64,000 bases of DNA from Chitinophaga sp. CF118 (GCF_900112615.1 NZ_FOMK01000004.1:62001-126000); one strand, 5' to 3'; numbered from the stretch's first letter, positions 16,422 to 26,203 are shown. Numbers and translations are program-made. Notes: generated by a model from the sequence alone, not told the origin.

Positions 16422-18431
16422 TTAAGACTCTGCGAGAGGTAATGCGCAAATGAATTCAGCGCCTTCTTCATCCGGATTGCCTACATAAATACTTCCCTGA
16501 TTCATTACAGCCATTTGCTGACAAATGAATAACCCTACTCCCATACCGGCTTCCGGTCCCTGATAACTAAGCTCTTTCTTTTGTGTTGAAAAGAGTTTAT
16601 TCACCTTAGTAGTACTGATCCCTTCTCCCTGGTCTCTTATTTTTATCAAACATTGATCTCCCTCCCCTTTAATCGCAATATGAATGGTACTGTTGACCGG
16701 TGTGAATTTAATAGCATTCGCCAACATGTTTCTCAGAATCACTTTCAATGAATTATTATCTGCGAAAGCGTAAACCTGTTCTGTAGTATCATTGCTGAGA
16801 TGGATCTCTTTCTTTTTAAGTTCTGTAGCGAAATCTGAAGCTACCTGTTCAAATACCCTGGCCACCGGTATTTTCTCCTGGTGAAAAGCCATTTGTCCCG
16901 TTTCACTTAATCCCCATGTCAACAAATTACTTAGTAAATGATCTATACGTTGTACGGTTAACCTTACATCATCTCCTACCTTCAACAGCCTGTCTGTTTT
17001 ATTATGTTGTAAACAGTAATTGATAAGATCGGCTATGCGACTTAATCCGGATAAAGGCAACCGGATATCATGTCCAATAACATGAAAAAGATAATCCTTT
17101 GTTTTATTCAATTGCTGCAGCTCTTCATTCTTTAAGGTAATAATTCGGTTTAACCTTATTTTTTGAAGAAAAGCGTAGTACCCAATCACAATCAGAATGC
17201 AGATAAATACAAAACCAGCTATCCATAAATTTCGCTGCCGTGTTTTACTACGGGCATTGGCCTCACTTATCTGTGCTGTTGCATGCAGAGAAAGAATGTA
17301 CTTCTCCCTTTGCGCCACCTTATATTTCTCGTCCAGTGCAAGAATTTCTTTGGTCTTTGCAATGTTCCACAAACTATCGTGCAATGAAGTTGCAGCTTTT
17401 TGATAATCCAGTGCCTCCTTATACTTTCCTGCATATTCCATTAAAATGGAAAGATTTAAAAATGCAGCCCGTTTTATATCTGCCGAACCTATCTTATTGG
17501 CAAGAGTTGCACTTTCTTTAAAAGCGGCTATAGCTTTGCTATCCTTGTATTGCTCAGCATAGAGATCGCCCAGGTTGTTGTATAATACAGCAAGGCCATG
17601 CAGATCTCCAAACTCTTTTTTTATTTCCCCGCTCTTATTATAATAATATTCTGCCTGTGTAAAATTCTCCTGCGCCATTGCTACGCGGGCCAGACTATTA
17701 TATACATGCGCCAGGTCATAGATTAAAGCATTTTCCCGAAGCAATTTCTCGCTCTTTAACAAACGTTCCTGTGCCTGCGGAAAATGTTTTTGACGTAATG
17801 CCATTTCTCCCAGATTCAGCAACGCCAAAGCTGCAAATTCCGGCAGTTTCTCTGCTTCAGCTATTTTCAATACTTCCGAAAAGAAATTATTGGCCTCTGC
17901 TTCATTTTTCAGAGACACGGCTATCTGCCCTAATTGAATCTGTGCACAACAAAGCAATGCTTTGTTGTTATGATTACCTGCATATTCCATTACAGAATAT
18001 AACAAGGAAGAGGCGGTTTTATAATCGCCTTTATCCCTGTATATCCAGCCCATATATACCTTTGTCCAGTATTCCCTGTCATCTTTATTCCCTTTGCTTA
18101 AAGTGAGCGCCTTCTGAAAATAAAGACTGGCAGTATCTGCGTTCCCTTTAAATCCATTGATTAACCCAAGCAAATTATTACAGGCTATTAAACCTGCTTT
18201 ATAATGAAGTGAATCACATACAGGCAATAATTGATTTGCCAGTATTTCTATCTCATGAAAGCAGGAAGTCTTAATCTGTTTTTCGGCAGCTAACAGCTGC
18301 TTATAAATGAGAGCGGTATCATTTATACGTTGTAAAGAAAAAGAGCAACGGCTTTGAGCTTTTATTCCGGAAATTGAAATAAGACATAACAATGCCAGAA
18401 TAAGCGGATATCTAATAAATCGTGTATGCAT
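16422..18431 (-). CDS. TPR-containing sensor histidine kinase
   Basis: 669 residues. A signal peptide (..SISGIKAQS) precedes a periplasmic array of about 7-8 TPR-like repeats (residues about 40-350, e.g. ALALLNLGEMALRQKHFPQA). A short coiled linker and one transmembrane segment (about 402-422) follow. The HisKA domain has YLFHVIGHDIRLPL (H454), and the HATPase domain has the N box LKVILRNMLANAIKF, G1 DQGEGIS and G2 GMGVGLFICQQM. The Bacteroidota-type two-component partner is the LytTR regulator downstream. The third gene of the operon starts 2 bases upstream. Signal unknown. Confidence 0.92.
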   Translation of the reverse strand: MHTRFIRYPLILALLCLISISGIKAQSRCSFSLQRINDTALIYKQLLAAEKQIKTSCFHEIEILANQLLPVCDSLHYKAGLIACNNLLGLINGFKGNADTASLYFQKALTLSKGNKDDREYWTKVYMGWIYRDKGDYKTASSLLYSVMEYAGNHNNKALLCCAQIQLGQIAVSLKNEAEANNFFSEVLKIAEAEKLPEFAALALLNLGEMALRQKHFPQAQERLLKSEKLLRENALIYDLAHVYNSLARVAMAQENFTQAEYYYNKSGEIKKEFGDLHGLAVLYNNLGDLYAEQYKDSKAIAAFKESATLANKIGSADIKRAAFLNLSILMEYAGKYKEALDYQKAATSLHDSLWNIAKTKEILALDEKYKVAQREKYILSLHATAQISEANARSKTRQRNLWIAGFVFICILIVIGYYAFLQKIRLNRIITLKNEELQQLNKTKDYLFHVIGHDIRLPLSGLSRIADLINYCLQHNKTDRLLKVGDDVRLTVQRIDHLLSNLLTWGLSETGQMAFHQEKIPVARVFEQVASDFATELKKKEIHLSNDTTEQVYAFADNNSLKVILRNMLANAIKFTPVNSTIHIAIKGEGDQCLIKIRDQGEGISTTKVNKLFSTQKKELSYQGPEAGMGVGLFICQQMAVMNQGSIYVGNPDEEGAEFICALPLAES

Positions 18432-18433
18432 TA

Positions 18434-18799
18434 TTATCTTGGGAAATGAACACTGTCAGGTAAAGACACTGTACCTCTTTCAGTTCCGTTTGGAGGTCCA
18501 TCTATTACTGTACGAACAAGAACTTCCGTTTCCCCGGGAATGGGAGTATGAGACTCGTTGAATGTATAGATTTCATAATGATGATGATGATGTGCCGGAG
18601 GGACGATAGTAATAGTATAAGAGGCATCCCCATTAAATACGCAAGTCAGTGTGCTTCCTTTAAGTGCAGGTACCATTATGGATACCTCTATTTTTCCGTT
18701 AGCATTTGCTAGCTCCTGGCAATAGACAAAAGGTAGATTGTGGAAACTAGCAGGTACGTTACAGTGGTTGTGATGATCTTGAGATGAGTTGTCAGTCAT
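18434..18799 (-). CDS. Hypothetical small His-rich protein
   Basis: 121 residues, no signal peptide. Two His-rich stretches stand out: SQDHHNHCNV near the N terminus and PPAHHHHHYEIY in the middle. The rest is beta-rich (KIEVSIMVPALKGSTLTCVFNGDASYTITIV). I do not recognise it. It lies 2 bases upstream of the histidine-kinase gene, likely cotranscribed. A role in metal binding is possible from the His runs but is inference. Confidence 0.6.
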   Translation of the reverse strand: MTDNSSQDHHNHCNVPASFHNLPFVYCQELANANGKIEVSIMVPALKGSTLTCVFNGDASYTITIVPPAHHHHHYEIYTFNESHTPIPGETEVLVRTVIDGPPNGTERGTVSLPDSVHFPR

Positions 18800-18924
18800 G
18801 GCATAAGTTTTAAGAAATCAAATATAGATAATTATCAATTCATTTAAATGACAAATAGCTAAACCTGACAAATTATAATCTGATAAAATGTTTAATTTCC
18901 TATAAGAATTAAACCCCACGGATT

Positions 18925-19335
18925 ATGAAAACCAAAATGAGGCTCCTTTACCAGAGCATCCCCTTCCTATTGAGCACCACTTATGCACAACGAAAGATGG
19001 AAACCCTTGGCCGTGGCGTGGTTGCAGTACGAACCGGGTCTAATATTTTTGTGAGCTGGAGGTTATTGGGGTTTGATCCATCAGGTATAGGTTTCAACAT
19101 CTATCGCTCCGCCGTGGGTGCAAACGCTGTTAAGCTGAATAGGCGTATAAGCGTAACGGTACTTTTCTTTGGACAGTGGACTATGGGCCAAATAGTATTA
19201 ATATGAACAATATATCTCCCGGATCAGCTACGATTGACATTGGAAACTGGGATGGCGTGACCGTTTACGACCTGGACGGGAAGGCGGAAGTCATCACTAA
19301 AATTGCGAAATTATCCGGTTCTGACAATTCATAAT
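18925..19335 (+). pseudogene. Decayed rhamnogalacturonan-lyase (PL11-like) gene
   Basis: The first 60 codons (18925-) give a signal-like start and METLGRGVVAVRTGSNIFVS-WRLLGFDPSGIGFNIYRS, the N-terminal domain seen in PL11 rhamnogalacturonan lyases. The frame then shifts. In another frame from about 19150, VDYGPNSINM..GSATIDIGNWDG and VTVYDLDGKAEVITKIAK resemble the later propeller region (VYDLDGDGKAEV in the family). Intact enzymes are around 600 residues; here only about 130 codons in two or more frames remain, with a stop at 19332-19334, so it is a deletion remnant. Family assignment is from memory of motifs. Confidence 0.65.
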
Positions 19336-19408
19336 GTTACTGAAATTCAGTATCTTACAGTAGCTCTTTTAAACCAGATTGGGATTTTACTTTACAAACT
19401 GAAGTTTT

Positions 19409-20683
19409 GTGAAACGTATTTTACCATATTATTTCTTTTTCCTTCCATTTGCGCTTTCTGCACAAAAAGTTGCTTCTATAAAAATTGATGGTTCTATTAA
19501 TCCTGTTATAGCAGATTACGTTCATGAAAGTATAGACAAGGCCCATCAGGAAAAAGCAACTTGTCTGCTTATCTATATCAACACTCCAGGTGGGTTACTT
19601 CAATCAACACGGATTATCGTTAGTGATATACTGGAATCGCCAGTGCCCATAATTGTGTATGTTTCACCCGGTGGTGCACATGCCGGCTCCGCAGGAGTTT
19701 TCATTACCACAGCCGCCCATATTGCTGTGATGGCTCCGGGCACCAACATTGGTGCAGCACATCCTGTTTCATTAGGAAAAGCACCTGATTCAATCATGAA
19801 TGAAAAAGGACTAAATGATGCAGTAGCATTTATCCGCACGATTGCAGAAAAACGAAACCGTAATATGCAATGGGCAGAAGATGCTGTTCGCAAGAGTATT
19901 TCCAGCACAGAGAAAGAAGCGCTGGAGAAAAAAGTCATTGATCTCATTGCCGTTAATGAACGGGATTTATTGAACCAGGTTGATGGAAAACAGGTTAATC
20001 TGAATGAAACAACTATAACGTTACATACAAAAGGAGCCCAGGTAGTAAAGTACGAAATGAGTTTTGTTGAAAACATACTGAATATCATCAGTGATCCAAG
20101 CATCAGCTATATTATCATGCTGCTGGGAATGTATGGAATACTGTTTGAATTATACAACCCCGGCGCTATTCTTCCGGGTATTGTTGGTGTTATTTCGCTT
20201 ATCCTCGCCTTTTATTCAATGCATTACCTGCCTATTAACTATGCAGGATTGGCATTGATCATTTTTAGTATTATTCTTTTTTTGCTGGAGATTAAAATTA
20301 TAAGCCACGGAATATTAGCTATTGGCGGTGTTTCCTCACTCCTGCTTGGTTCTATGATGTTAATTAAAAGCAATTCGTCATTAGAGTTTGTACAAATTTC
20401 TCAGACTGTCATTATTTCTTCGACCATTATGACAACATTATTTTTCCTTTTTGTGATAGGTATGGGATTAAGAGCACAAAAACGAAAGGTTGCTATAGGA
20501 ATAGAAGCGATGGCAGGTACGATAGCAGAGGTATTAAATACACTTGATCCCACGGGTACCGTCAGGCTACAGGGAGAGGTATGGAATGCCGAATCGGTTG
20601 CAGGAAAAATCAATACAGGAGAAAGGGTTCTGGTGAAGGAAATGAGAAACCTGAAATTATATGTTGAAAAAGCACATGACTAA
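19409..20683 (+). CDS. nfeD: NfeD-family membrane-bound serine protease
   Basis: 424 residues from a GTG start (GTGAAACGT). Order of parts: signal peptide (..FALSAQK), ClpP-class protease domain (about 20-230), four to five transmembrane segments (about 235-350) and a C-terminal OB-fold/NfeD domain (about 360-424, GTVRLQGEVWNAESV). The expected Ser-Lys dyad is S94 in AHAGSAGV and K133 in SIMNEKGLND. Full-length NfeD proteins are known to pair with slipins and to cleave stomatin-type proteins; the slipin gene follows here after 15 bases. A membrane quality-control role is likely. Confidence 0.92.
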   Translation: MKRILPYYFFFLPFALSAQKVASIKIDGSINPVIADYVHESIDKAHQEKATCLLIYINTPGGLLQSTRIIVSDILESPVPIIVYVSPGGAHAGSAGVFITTAAHIAVMAPGTNIGAAHPVSLGKAPDSIMNEKGLNDAVAFIRTIAEKRNRNMQWAEDAVRKSISSTEKEALEKKVIDLIAVNERDLLNQVDGKQVNLNETTITLHTKGAQVVKYEMSFVENILNIISDPSISYIIMLLGMYGILFELYNPGAILPGIVGVISLILAFYSMHYLPINYAGLALIIFSIILFLLEIKIISHGILAIGGVSSLLLGSMMLIKSNSSLEFVQISQTVIISSTIMTTLFFLFVIGMGLRAQKRKVAIGIEAMAGTIAEVLNTLDPTGTVRLQGEVWNAESVAGKINTGERVLVKEMRNLKLYVEKAHD

Positions 20684-20698
20684 TTCTAAATAAATATT

Positions 20699-21475
20699 AT
20701 GGTACAGTTTCCCGTTGTTAGTATTATACTTATTTTCTTTGCCATCCTGATCCTGTCAAATTCTATCCGCGTTCTTCGCGAATATGAGCGTGGGGTGGTT
20801 TTCCGCTTAGGCCGTTTAGTAGGCAATAATGGAGTAAGAGGGCCCGGCCTTATCTTCCTGATACCAGTTATTGATAAGATGGTAAGAGTGAGCCTGCGTA
20901 CGGTAGTGATGGATGTGCCGACACAGGATGTTATTACGCAGGACAATGTTTCCATTAAAGTAAATGCGGTAGTTTATTTCCGGGTAATTGAACCTCAGAA
21001 AGCCATAGTTGGAGTTGAAAATTTCCTTATGGCTACATCACAACTTTCACAAACAACGTTGCGAAGTGTGTTAGGACAATCCGAGCTGGATGATCTTCTT
21101 TCTCAACGGGAAAAAATTAACCACCGGCTTCAGCAAATCATTGACTCTAATACTGAGCCCTGGGGAGTGAAAGTTTCCAATGTAGAAGTAAAACAAATTG
21201 ATCTGCCACAGGAAATGCAGCGGGCTATGGCCAAACAGGCAGAAGCAGAAAGGGAACGTCGCAGCAAAGTAATTGCAGCCGAAGGAGAATTCCAGGCATC
21301 ACAACGCCTTGCCGACGCAGCAAAGATACTGGCAGATCAACCCAGTGCATTAACATTACGCTATCTGCAAACACTACGGGAGATAGCTACAGAAAATAAT
21401 TCAACAACTATATTCCCTGTTCCAATTGATCTTTTAACGCCTTTTTTGAACAGTAGTATCAAGAAGGTGGAATGA
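20699..21475 (+). CDS. Slipin (SPFH/Band 7 stomatin-like protein)
   Basis: 258 residues. An N-terminal hydrophobic anchor (SIILIFFAILILSNSI) is followed by a Band 7 domain (REYERGVVFRLGRLVG, GPGLIFLIPVIDKM, RVSLRTVVMDVPTQDVITQDNV, ALRSVLGQSELDDLLSQRE-like) and a charged coiled-coil region (QRAMAKQAEAERERRSKVI). The C-terminal hydrophobic IFPVPIDLLTPFL is the end normally cut by the NfeD partner protease. Forms oligomeric membrane scaffolds. Second gene of the nfeD operon. Confidence 0.93.
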   Translation: MVQFPVVSIILIFFAILILSNSIRVLREYERGVVFRLGRLVGNNGVRGPGLIFLIPVIDKMVRVSLRTVVMDVPTQDVITQDNVSIKVNAVVYFRVIEPQKAIVGVENFLMATSQLSQTTLRSVLGQSELDDLLSQREKINHRLQQIIDSNTEPWGVKVSNVEVKQIDLPQEMQRAMAKQAEAERERRSKVIAAEGEFQASQRLADAAKILADQPSALTLRYLQTLREIATENNSTTIFPVPIDLLTPFLNSSIKKVE

Positions 21476-21507
21476 CAAAATATTTTGAAATAACTATGGT
21501 TTAAATG

Positions 21508-21539
21508 TTGTCCAATTTACTTTTAAATTAGTACCTTCA
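21508..21539 (+). promoter_or_regulatory. Promoter of lipoprotein copy 2
   Basis: TTG (21508-21510), 21 bases, then TACCTTCA (21532-21539). The sequence matches the promoter of copy 1 at 1722-1752 almost base for base, so the duplication included the regulatory region. Confidence 0.5.
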
Positions 21540-21639
21540 TAACAAGCACCCCCAATTCTTAATTATCATTTCCGGAAAAGAATTCCTATATACCGTTACA
21601 CCACCGTTTAGTAATTATTCATACACCAAAAAAATTTCC

Positions 21640-22449
21640 ATGAAGTCATTTCTAATTACTTCCGCATGTGTAATGCTGGTTGTTACCGGCTTGTTATTAT
21701 CCGGTTGCCATAAAGGCCAGAACATCCCCCCTTGCGCGCCTTCCTGCCAGATCACAAAGGTGATAGGTGATCTGGAATCGACCGAGGAAGATTCATTTGT
21801 TATTGCTTATAATAATAAAGGGAATCCTGTAAGTATGATCCGGAGCCAAACAGCAACGAGTAGACCTAATTTTATATTCCGGTATAATCACAAGGGGCAA
21901 ATGACCGATTTTATTGGCATCTATGCAGATCCTTCATATACAGGTGAAATAGTTTTTGATACCTGGCACCGCTATCATCTTGATACAAAAGGCAGGGTCA
22001 TTCTTGACTCAACGTATGAATTCGGACGTATAGGACCAGGTTACAAACCTGAACCGCTGGAAGGTCGCCCCTACCTTGGCGTACGTAATATTTCAACATA
22101 TACTTATGATAACCAAAACCGGATTATTAAATCGACGGATACCTATGGCTTTGATGTAATACATTCAACCAGGCTATACACCTATAACCATGCTGGTAAC
22201 CTTGAAAAGATCGTAGAGGGTACAAATACTTATACATTCAGTTATGATAACAAGATCAATTATCATGCTCTCAATTCCAACTGGCAATTTTTAGACAGGG
22301 ATTACAGTGTAAATAATCCACGACCAGTGGATGGATATGCATACAATAATTACGGACTTCCTATCTCCATCAATCTTGCTGGTCATAATAGCAGGTCCTT
22401 TGCAACACAGTCTTTCTCACACCTTTTAATTAAATACTCCTGTAAATAA
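21640..22449 (+). CDS. YD-repeat-like lipoprotein, copy 2
   Basis: 269 residues; paralogue of the gene at 804-1622. The lipoprotein leader (LLLSGCHKGQN, Cys at residue 23), the YNNKGNPVSMIRS and FRYNHKGQMTDF segments, the YDNQNRIIKSTDT repeat unit and the end FSHLLIKYSCK all match copy 1. Upstream, about 150 bases are also conserved, down to the ACCAAAAAAATTTCC before the ATG. Predicted surface lipoprotein, function unknown. Both copies have intact frames, but they lie in opposite orientations about 20 kb apart. Confidence 0.85.
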   Translation: MKSFLITSACVMLVVTGLLLSGCHKGQNIPPCAPSCQITKVIGDLESTEEDSFVIAYNNKGNPVSMIRSQTATSRPNFIFRYNHKGQMTDFIGIYADPSYTGEIVFDTWHRYHLDTKGRVILDSTYEFGRIGPGYKPEPLEGRPYLGVRNISTYTYDNQNRIIKSTDTYGFDVIHSTRLYTYNHAGNLEKIVEGTNTYTFSYDNKINYHALNSNWQFLDRDYSVNNPRPVDGYAYNNYGLPISINLAGHNSRSFATQSFSHLLIKYSCK

Positions 22450-22527
22450 TTCTATATACTGTTGCATCATGTTTCTTTGGTGCTATCTATTACTGCTACT
22501 TCTATTACTTATAATTGCCAATAGCAT

Positions 22528-22593
22528 AAAAAGAATGATCCCTGATTAATATAAATTTTCACAAACTTATATTAACCAGGGATCATTCTTTTT
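22528..22593. terminator. Bidirectional intrinsic terminator
   Basis: 27-base arms (22528-22554 and 22567-22593) with one mismatch, containing AGAATGATCCCTG / CAGGGATCATTCT, then TTTTTG. It separates the convergent genes ending at 22449 and 22609. Confidence 0.9.
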
Positions 22594-22608
22594 GTTTGAT
22601 AGAATATA

Positions 22609-24264
22609 TTAGCGATGCACCAATTCAACGGCAGCTGCTGCCTGTGGTTGTTTTATAAAACTTGCAAGCATAATATCCGCAGTCTGTAAAGCACCTTCTA
22701 CCCATCCCTGTGCATCTGAATAGGCTTCCCCACAGATATACAAAGGACAATCTTCTATCGGATGCACGATTTTATCCCTCACTTCCCAGCTTTTAACACC
22801 GATGTTCCAGCTATTCCATCCACCACCATACGGATCTTCGCCCCAATCACGGAATGCTGCACTTTTAACCATTGGAGTATAATCCAGATCATGCATCTGC
22901 TTTAACTGGCGGGCTACTTCGTCCACCATCCGCCGGGGTGCCTGATATTGATCCCAGGTCTGGTTAAGGCCTTCATCAACTTCAGTTATTGCTTTTACTT
23001 TTTTGTCATCTTCTCCAATAAACGGATCGGCCAGAAGCGTATGTGAGCGCCCTTCCTGCCAGGCAGCTTTACGTTGAGGTCTTAATCCATCCCAGAATCC
23101 GATATTAGTACCATCATCATAACTGGCAAGAAGCATAGACTTTCCTTTTGTTGCAGGAGTACCGTCGCTCTTAGGCCAGTAATAAGTTTGCCTTACCGGT
23201 AGATCTGTTACTGAACGGCCCGACTGTACCGGTATGAACTCACCTGTTGCATCCGTATATCCGGATATTCTCCACCAGGGATTCGCATAAGTGGTAAACA
23301 GTTTGAATAAAGGACGGGGAGTAACACTGGTAATGAGGGGTTGAATCTCCTGCAGTTTAGGACTGTGAGTAGCCAGAAGATCCAGCGACCGGCGTGGCAT
23401 AGCCAGGATAAGTTGTCCGGCATTGATCAATTCCCCATCGCCAAAAATAAGTTCAAATTGCCCATCGGCCCATACAAAATTACGGAGTTGATGATTCAGA
23501 CGTATTTCTCCGCCACCTGCTTCAAACAGATTCGCGAGCGTAATCGGTACCTGCTGAAAGCCATTGGTAAAACCTTTATATTCTGGTGAGATCCCGAAAT
23601 CAGATAAGTACCAGGGAATAGCATCTGCTGCATTCCAGTTAACCAGCGTAGAATCATATCCACCGGCATCCATACTGAACTGATATGCTTCACTGCTGAT
23701 AACCCTGTAAAGCAGATTCCAGAAACCCCATTCGTACAGTGGAATTTGATCAAAGGTCGCATTCTTTGTCATTTCACGACGCTCTTCATCCGTCAGCGTA
23801 ATATCGGTAATACCTGGAACAATTTGTTCAATAGCATTCACAATAATAGTACCTGGGCCATTTCCTCTTTCAAGAAAAGAGAGGTTGTAAGGTACTTTGT
23901 CTGGTTCTGTTGTAAAGTCAATCAAACGAAGAAATTCTCCGCGCAGGTATGCAATGTTCTGAGGTTCATCTACCGGAAAATCGTACAAGGTAATCTGTTC
24001 CTCATCGGGTAATATAGCATTCAGATCGGCAATCAGTTTTACTATCAGAAACTGATTGTTTTCTAATATGCGCATTCCTCCCAGTTCAGCCACCATATCC
24101 GGAATATCTGGTGGTTTTACAGAAAGTAAGCGGCCGCCGATATGGTCGCTACCCTCAAATACTACGATCTTTTTGCCGGGGTATTCTTTTTGCAGTTTCC
24201 AGGCACTGTAAATGCCGGAAACTCCACCACCCACAATGGCAATGTCGATTTGTTCATTTGACAT
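22609..24264 (-). CDS. FAD-dependent amine/L-amino-acid oxidase
   Basis: 551 residues, no signal peptide. The N-terminal dinucleotide-binding motif IAIVGGGVSGIYSAW, followed by VFEGSDHIGGRL and AELGGMRIL, defines the flavin amine oxidase family; GGMRIL is typical of L-amino acid oxidases. The C-terminal FAD-binding strand is PLYICGEAYSDAQGWVEGAL. Such enzymes oxidise an amine or L-amino acid to the imine/2-oxo acid with H2O2. The gene is 13 bases downstream of the ThDP-enzyme gene on the same strand, so they form an operon. Joint use on an aromatic or hydrophobic amino acid is inference. Confidence 0.85.
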   Translation of the reverse strand: MSNEQIDIAIVGGGVSGIYSAWKLQKEYPGKKIVVFEGSDHIGGRLLSVKPPDIPDMVAELGGMRILENNQFLIVKLIADLNAILPDEEQITLYDFPVDEPQNIAYLRGEFLRLIDFTTEPDKVPYNLSFLERGNGPGTIIVNAIEQIVPGITDITLTDEERREMTKNATFDQIPLYEWGFWNLLYRVISSEAYQFSMDAGGYDSTLVNWNAADAIPWYLSDFGISPEYKGFTNGFQQVPITLANLFEAGGGEIRLNHQLRNFVWADGQFELIFGDGELINAGQLILAMPRRSLDLLATHSPKLQEIQPLITSVTPRPLFKLFTTYANPWWRISGYTDATGEFIPVQSGRSVTDLPVRQTYYWPKSDGTPATKGKSMLLASYDDGTNIGFWDGLRPQRKAAWQEGRSHTLLADPFIGEDDKKVKAITEVDEGLNQTWDQYQAPRRMVDEVARQLKQMHDLDYTPMVKSAAFRDWGEDPYGGGWNSWNIGVKSWEVRDKIVHPIEDCPLYICGEAYSDAQGWVEGALQTADIMLASFIKQPQAAAAVELVHR

Positions 24265-24277
24265 AATAATAATGGTT

Positions 24278-26194
24278 TTAGAAAATTGAAGGAATATTAG
24301 ATGGAATGTTTATACTGCCCGATTTCAGCATTTTAGACTTCAAAGCCTGTTTATGAAAGAAATCCAGGACTGGTTGTTCTATATAATGTTGTGTACTGGA
24401 GGTAGGGCTTGTTGGTGTATTAGGAGCAATGCGCATATCCAGGATGTAGGAAGATTCATTATTGAGTACATGATCTATTCCCCTTGCCACTGCATCTTTT
24501 ACATCTGCAGGTTTATTTACCACCTCACCATTCTCACCTCCAAAGGCTCTGGCAATACCCACAAAGTCAAGTCGTGGTCTCTCTAGCCGGAGGTAATCCG
24601 GATCCATAGTTTTTGGTTTCCATTCATAACCCGGCGCGGAACCATAAGCAGCCACCACTTGTTGTAAGCCCAGTTGTAAAGTATGGTATTCGTGATTATT
24701 GGTGATGATATAAAGGATGGGTAATTTCTGATGAGCAGCTGTCCACCAGGTTTGCGGGTAAAAAAGAGAAGATCCATCTCCTACAGCATTAATCACCAGT
24801 TTTGTTCCTATTCCCTGTATCGTTTCCTTTTCAAGTTTGATCCCAAGAGAAGCGGGCATTGACCAGCCCAGCGAACCACCGGCCACACAATAATAACTGA
24901 TAGGTTTTGCACCTGTAGTACCAAATGGGAGATAATACTGGAAGGGAGCACCATCAGAAACAGCTTCATGCACATATACGAAGTCATTCGTCATATCACG
25001 TTCTTCTATTGCATCTTTCAGCGCCCTTGCAATAACAACCGCCCATATTTCTTCTTGCTGCAATGCATTCTGGAGATATTGATCCCAGTTAGCTGTACGG
25101 TCCAGCGCCAGTTTCTTCATGCTCTCATTCCTTACAGCCGCTCCAACTGGTTGCTGTAAGCTGATGTAATTATTCAGTATTGGCAGCGTAGTTTTAACAT
25201 CCCCGAAAATGGCAGCCTCCCCATAATAGTTCTTAGCTATATCCCAGGTATTGTTGGTAAGATAAATCTGTTTTACATGTGGAGGGAAGAGCGGGCCATC
25301 AGAATATTTATAAACTGCCAGTTGGGCCTGCGCACCGAAGCCCACCAGGAATGCCACATCATGCTGTTCAAACACAGCTTGTACGCCAGCCTGGCTACCA
25401 GGCAATTCTCCCTGCCAGTGATAATCATTATTGGGAAAGTTAGCCACACTACTGAAGGTCTGCAATACTACGGGAGCCCCGATCAGTTCCGCTAATTCCT
25501 GTAATTCCGGCCATGCATCCGCATACCCCACAGCATCTCCTGCAACAATAATTGGCTTGCTGGCTGCAGCTAACAAATCGGCAGCCTGTTTAATGGTGGC
25601 ATCATCACCTGTAAAATGCGGTGATATACGGGTAACTCCTTTTACCTTATGATTGTCTTCAATAGCAACCATTGTAAAATCCCAGGGAATGGAGATGAAT
25701 ACAGGGCCATTAGGAGGCGCCATTGCTTCTTTAAAGGCTCTTTGCAGCACCAGTGGTATTTCATCGGGAGTACGTACCTCATGAGCCCATTTAGTGTATT
25801 GTTTGGCAAGATCAACCAGATTTGAAGCGAGTAATGGTTCCTGAGTAACTAATTCATTTTGCTGCTGACAGCAAAGAATCACGAGCGGCATTTCTGAACG
25901 GTAAGCATTAAACAGATTACCTATACTGTGCGCAATACCTGGCGTAACGTGTACCACGAGTACACCTGGCTTTCCCGTCATGCGGGCAGATCCCATTGCT
26001 GCACCTATAGCAATATTTTCATGGAGACATTCAATATACTGCACCTCATTTTCCGGGTAAGAAGTGCCATCAATAATAGGTATTTCATTTGTACCGGGAA
26101 CACCAAAAATGTAATGAATACCGAGATCTTTAAGGACATCAAACACGTAATCACGTGTCCAGCGTGTAGGCGCGGCAGCCTTTTGTTCTTCCAT
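24278..26194 (-). CDS. Thiamine-diphosphate-dependent enzyme (decarboxylase/acetolactate-synthase family)
   Basis: About 638 residues from ATG 26194; a TTG 9 bases upstream (26203) keeps the frame open but is less likely. Order: pyrimidine-binding domain with catalytic Glu in VQYIECLHENIAIG (E59), central domain, then PP domain with GDGSSLFYPQTWW..NN, the ThDP/Mg signature. It resembles benzoylformate/2-oxo acid decarboxylases rather than acetohydroxyacid synthase, but the sequence alone does not fix the substrate. A C-terminal extension of about 60 residues rich in Pro/Ser/Thr is extra. First gene of an operon with a FAD amine oxidase. Confidence 0.85.
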   Translation of the reverse strand: MEEQKAAAPTRWTRDYVFDVLKDLGIHYIFGVPGTNEIPIIDGTSYPENEVQYIECLHENIAIGAAMGSARMTGKPGVLVVHVTPGIAHSIGNLFNAYRSEMPLVILCCQQQNELVTQEPLLASNLVDLAKQYTKWAHEVRTPDEIPLVLQRAFKEAMAPPNGPVFISIPWDFTMVAIEDNHKVKGVTRISPHFTGDDATIKQAADLLAAASKPIIVAGDAVGYADAWPELQELAELIGAPVVLQTFSSVANFPNNDYHWQGELPGSQAGVQAVFEQHDVAFLVGFGAQAQLAVYKYSDGPLFPPHVKQIYLTNNTWDIAKNYYGEAAIFGDVKTTLPILNNYISLQQPVGAAVRNESMKKLALDRTANWDQYLQNALQQEEIWAVVIARALKDAIEERDMTNDFVYVHEAVSDGAPFQYYLPFGTTGAKPISYYCVAGGSLGWSMPASLGIKLEKETIQGIGTKLVINAVGDGSSLFYPQTWWTAAHQKLPILYIITNNHEYHTLQLGLQQVVAAYGSAPGYEWKPKTMDPDYLRLERPRLDFVGIARAFGGENGEVVNKPADVKDAVARGIDHVLNNESSYILDMRIAPNTPTSPTSSTQHYIEQPVLDFFHKQALKSKMLKSGSINIPSNIPSIF

Positions 26195-26203
26195 AAAATG
26201 CAA

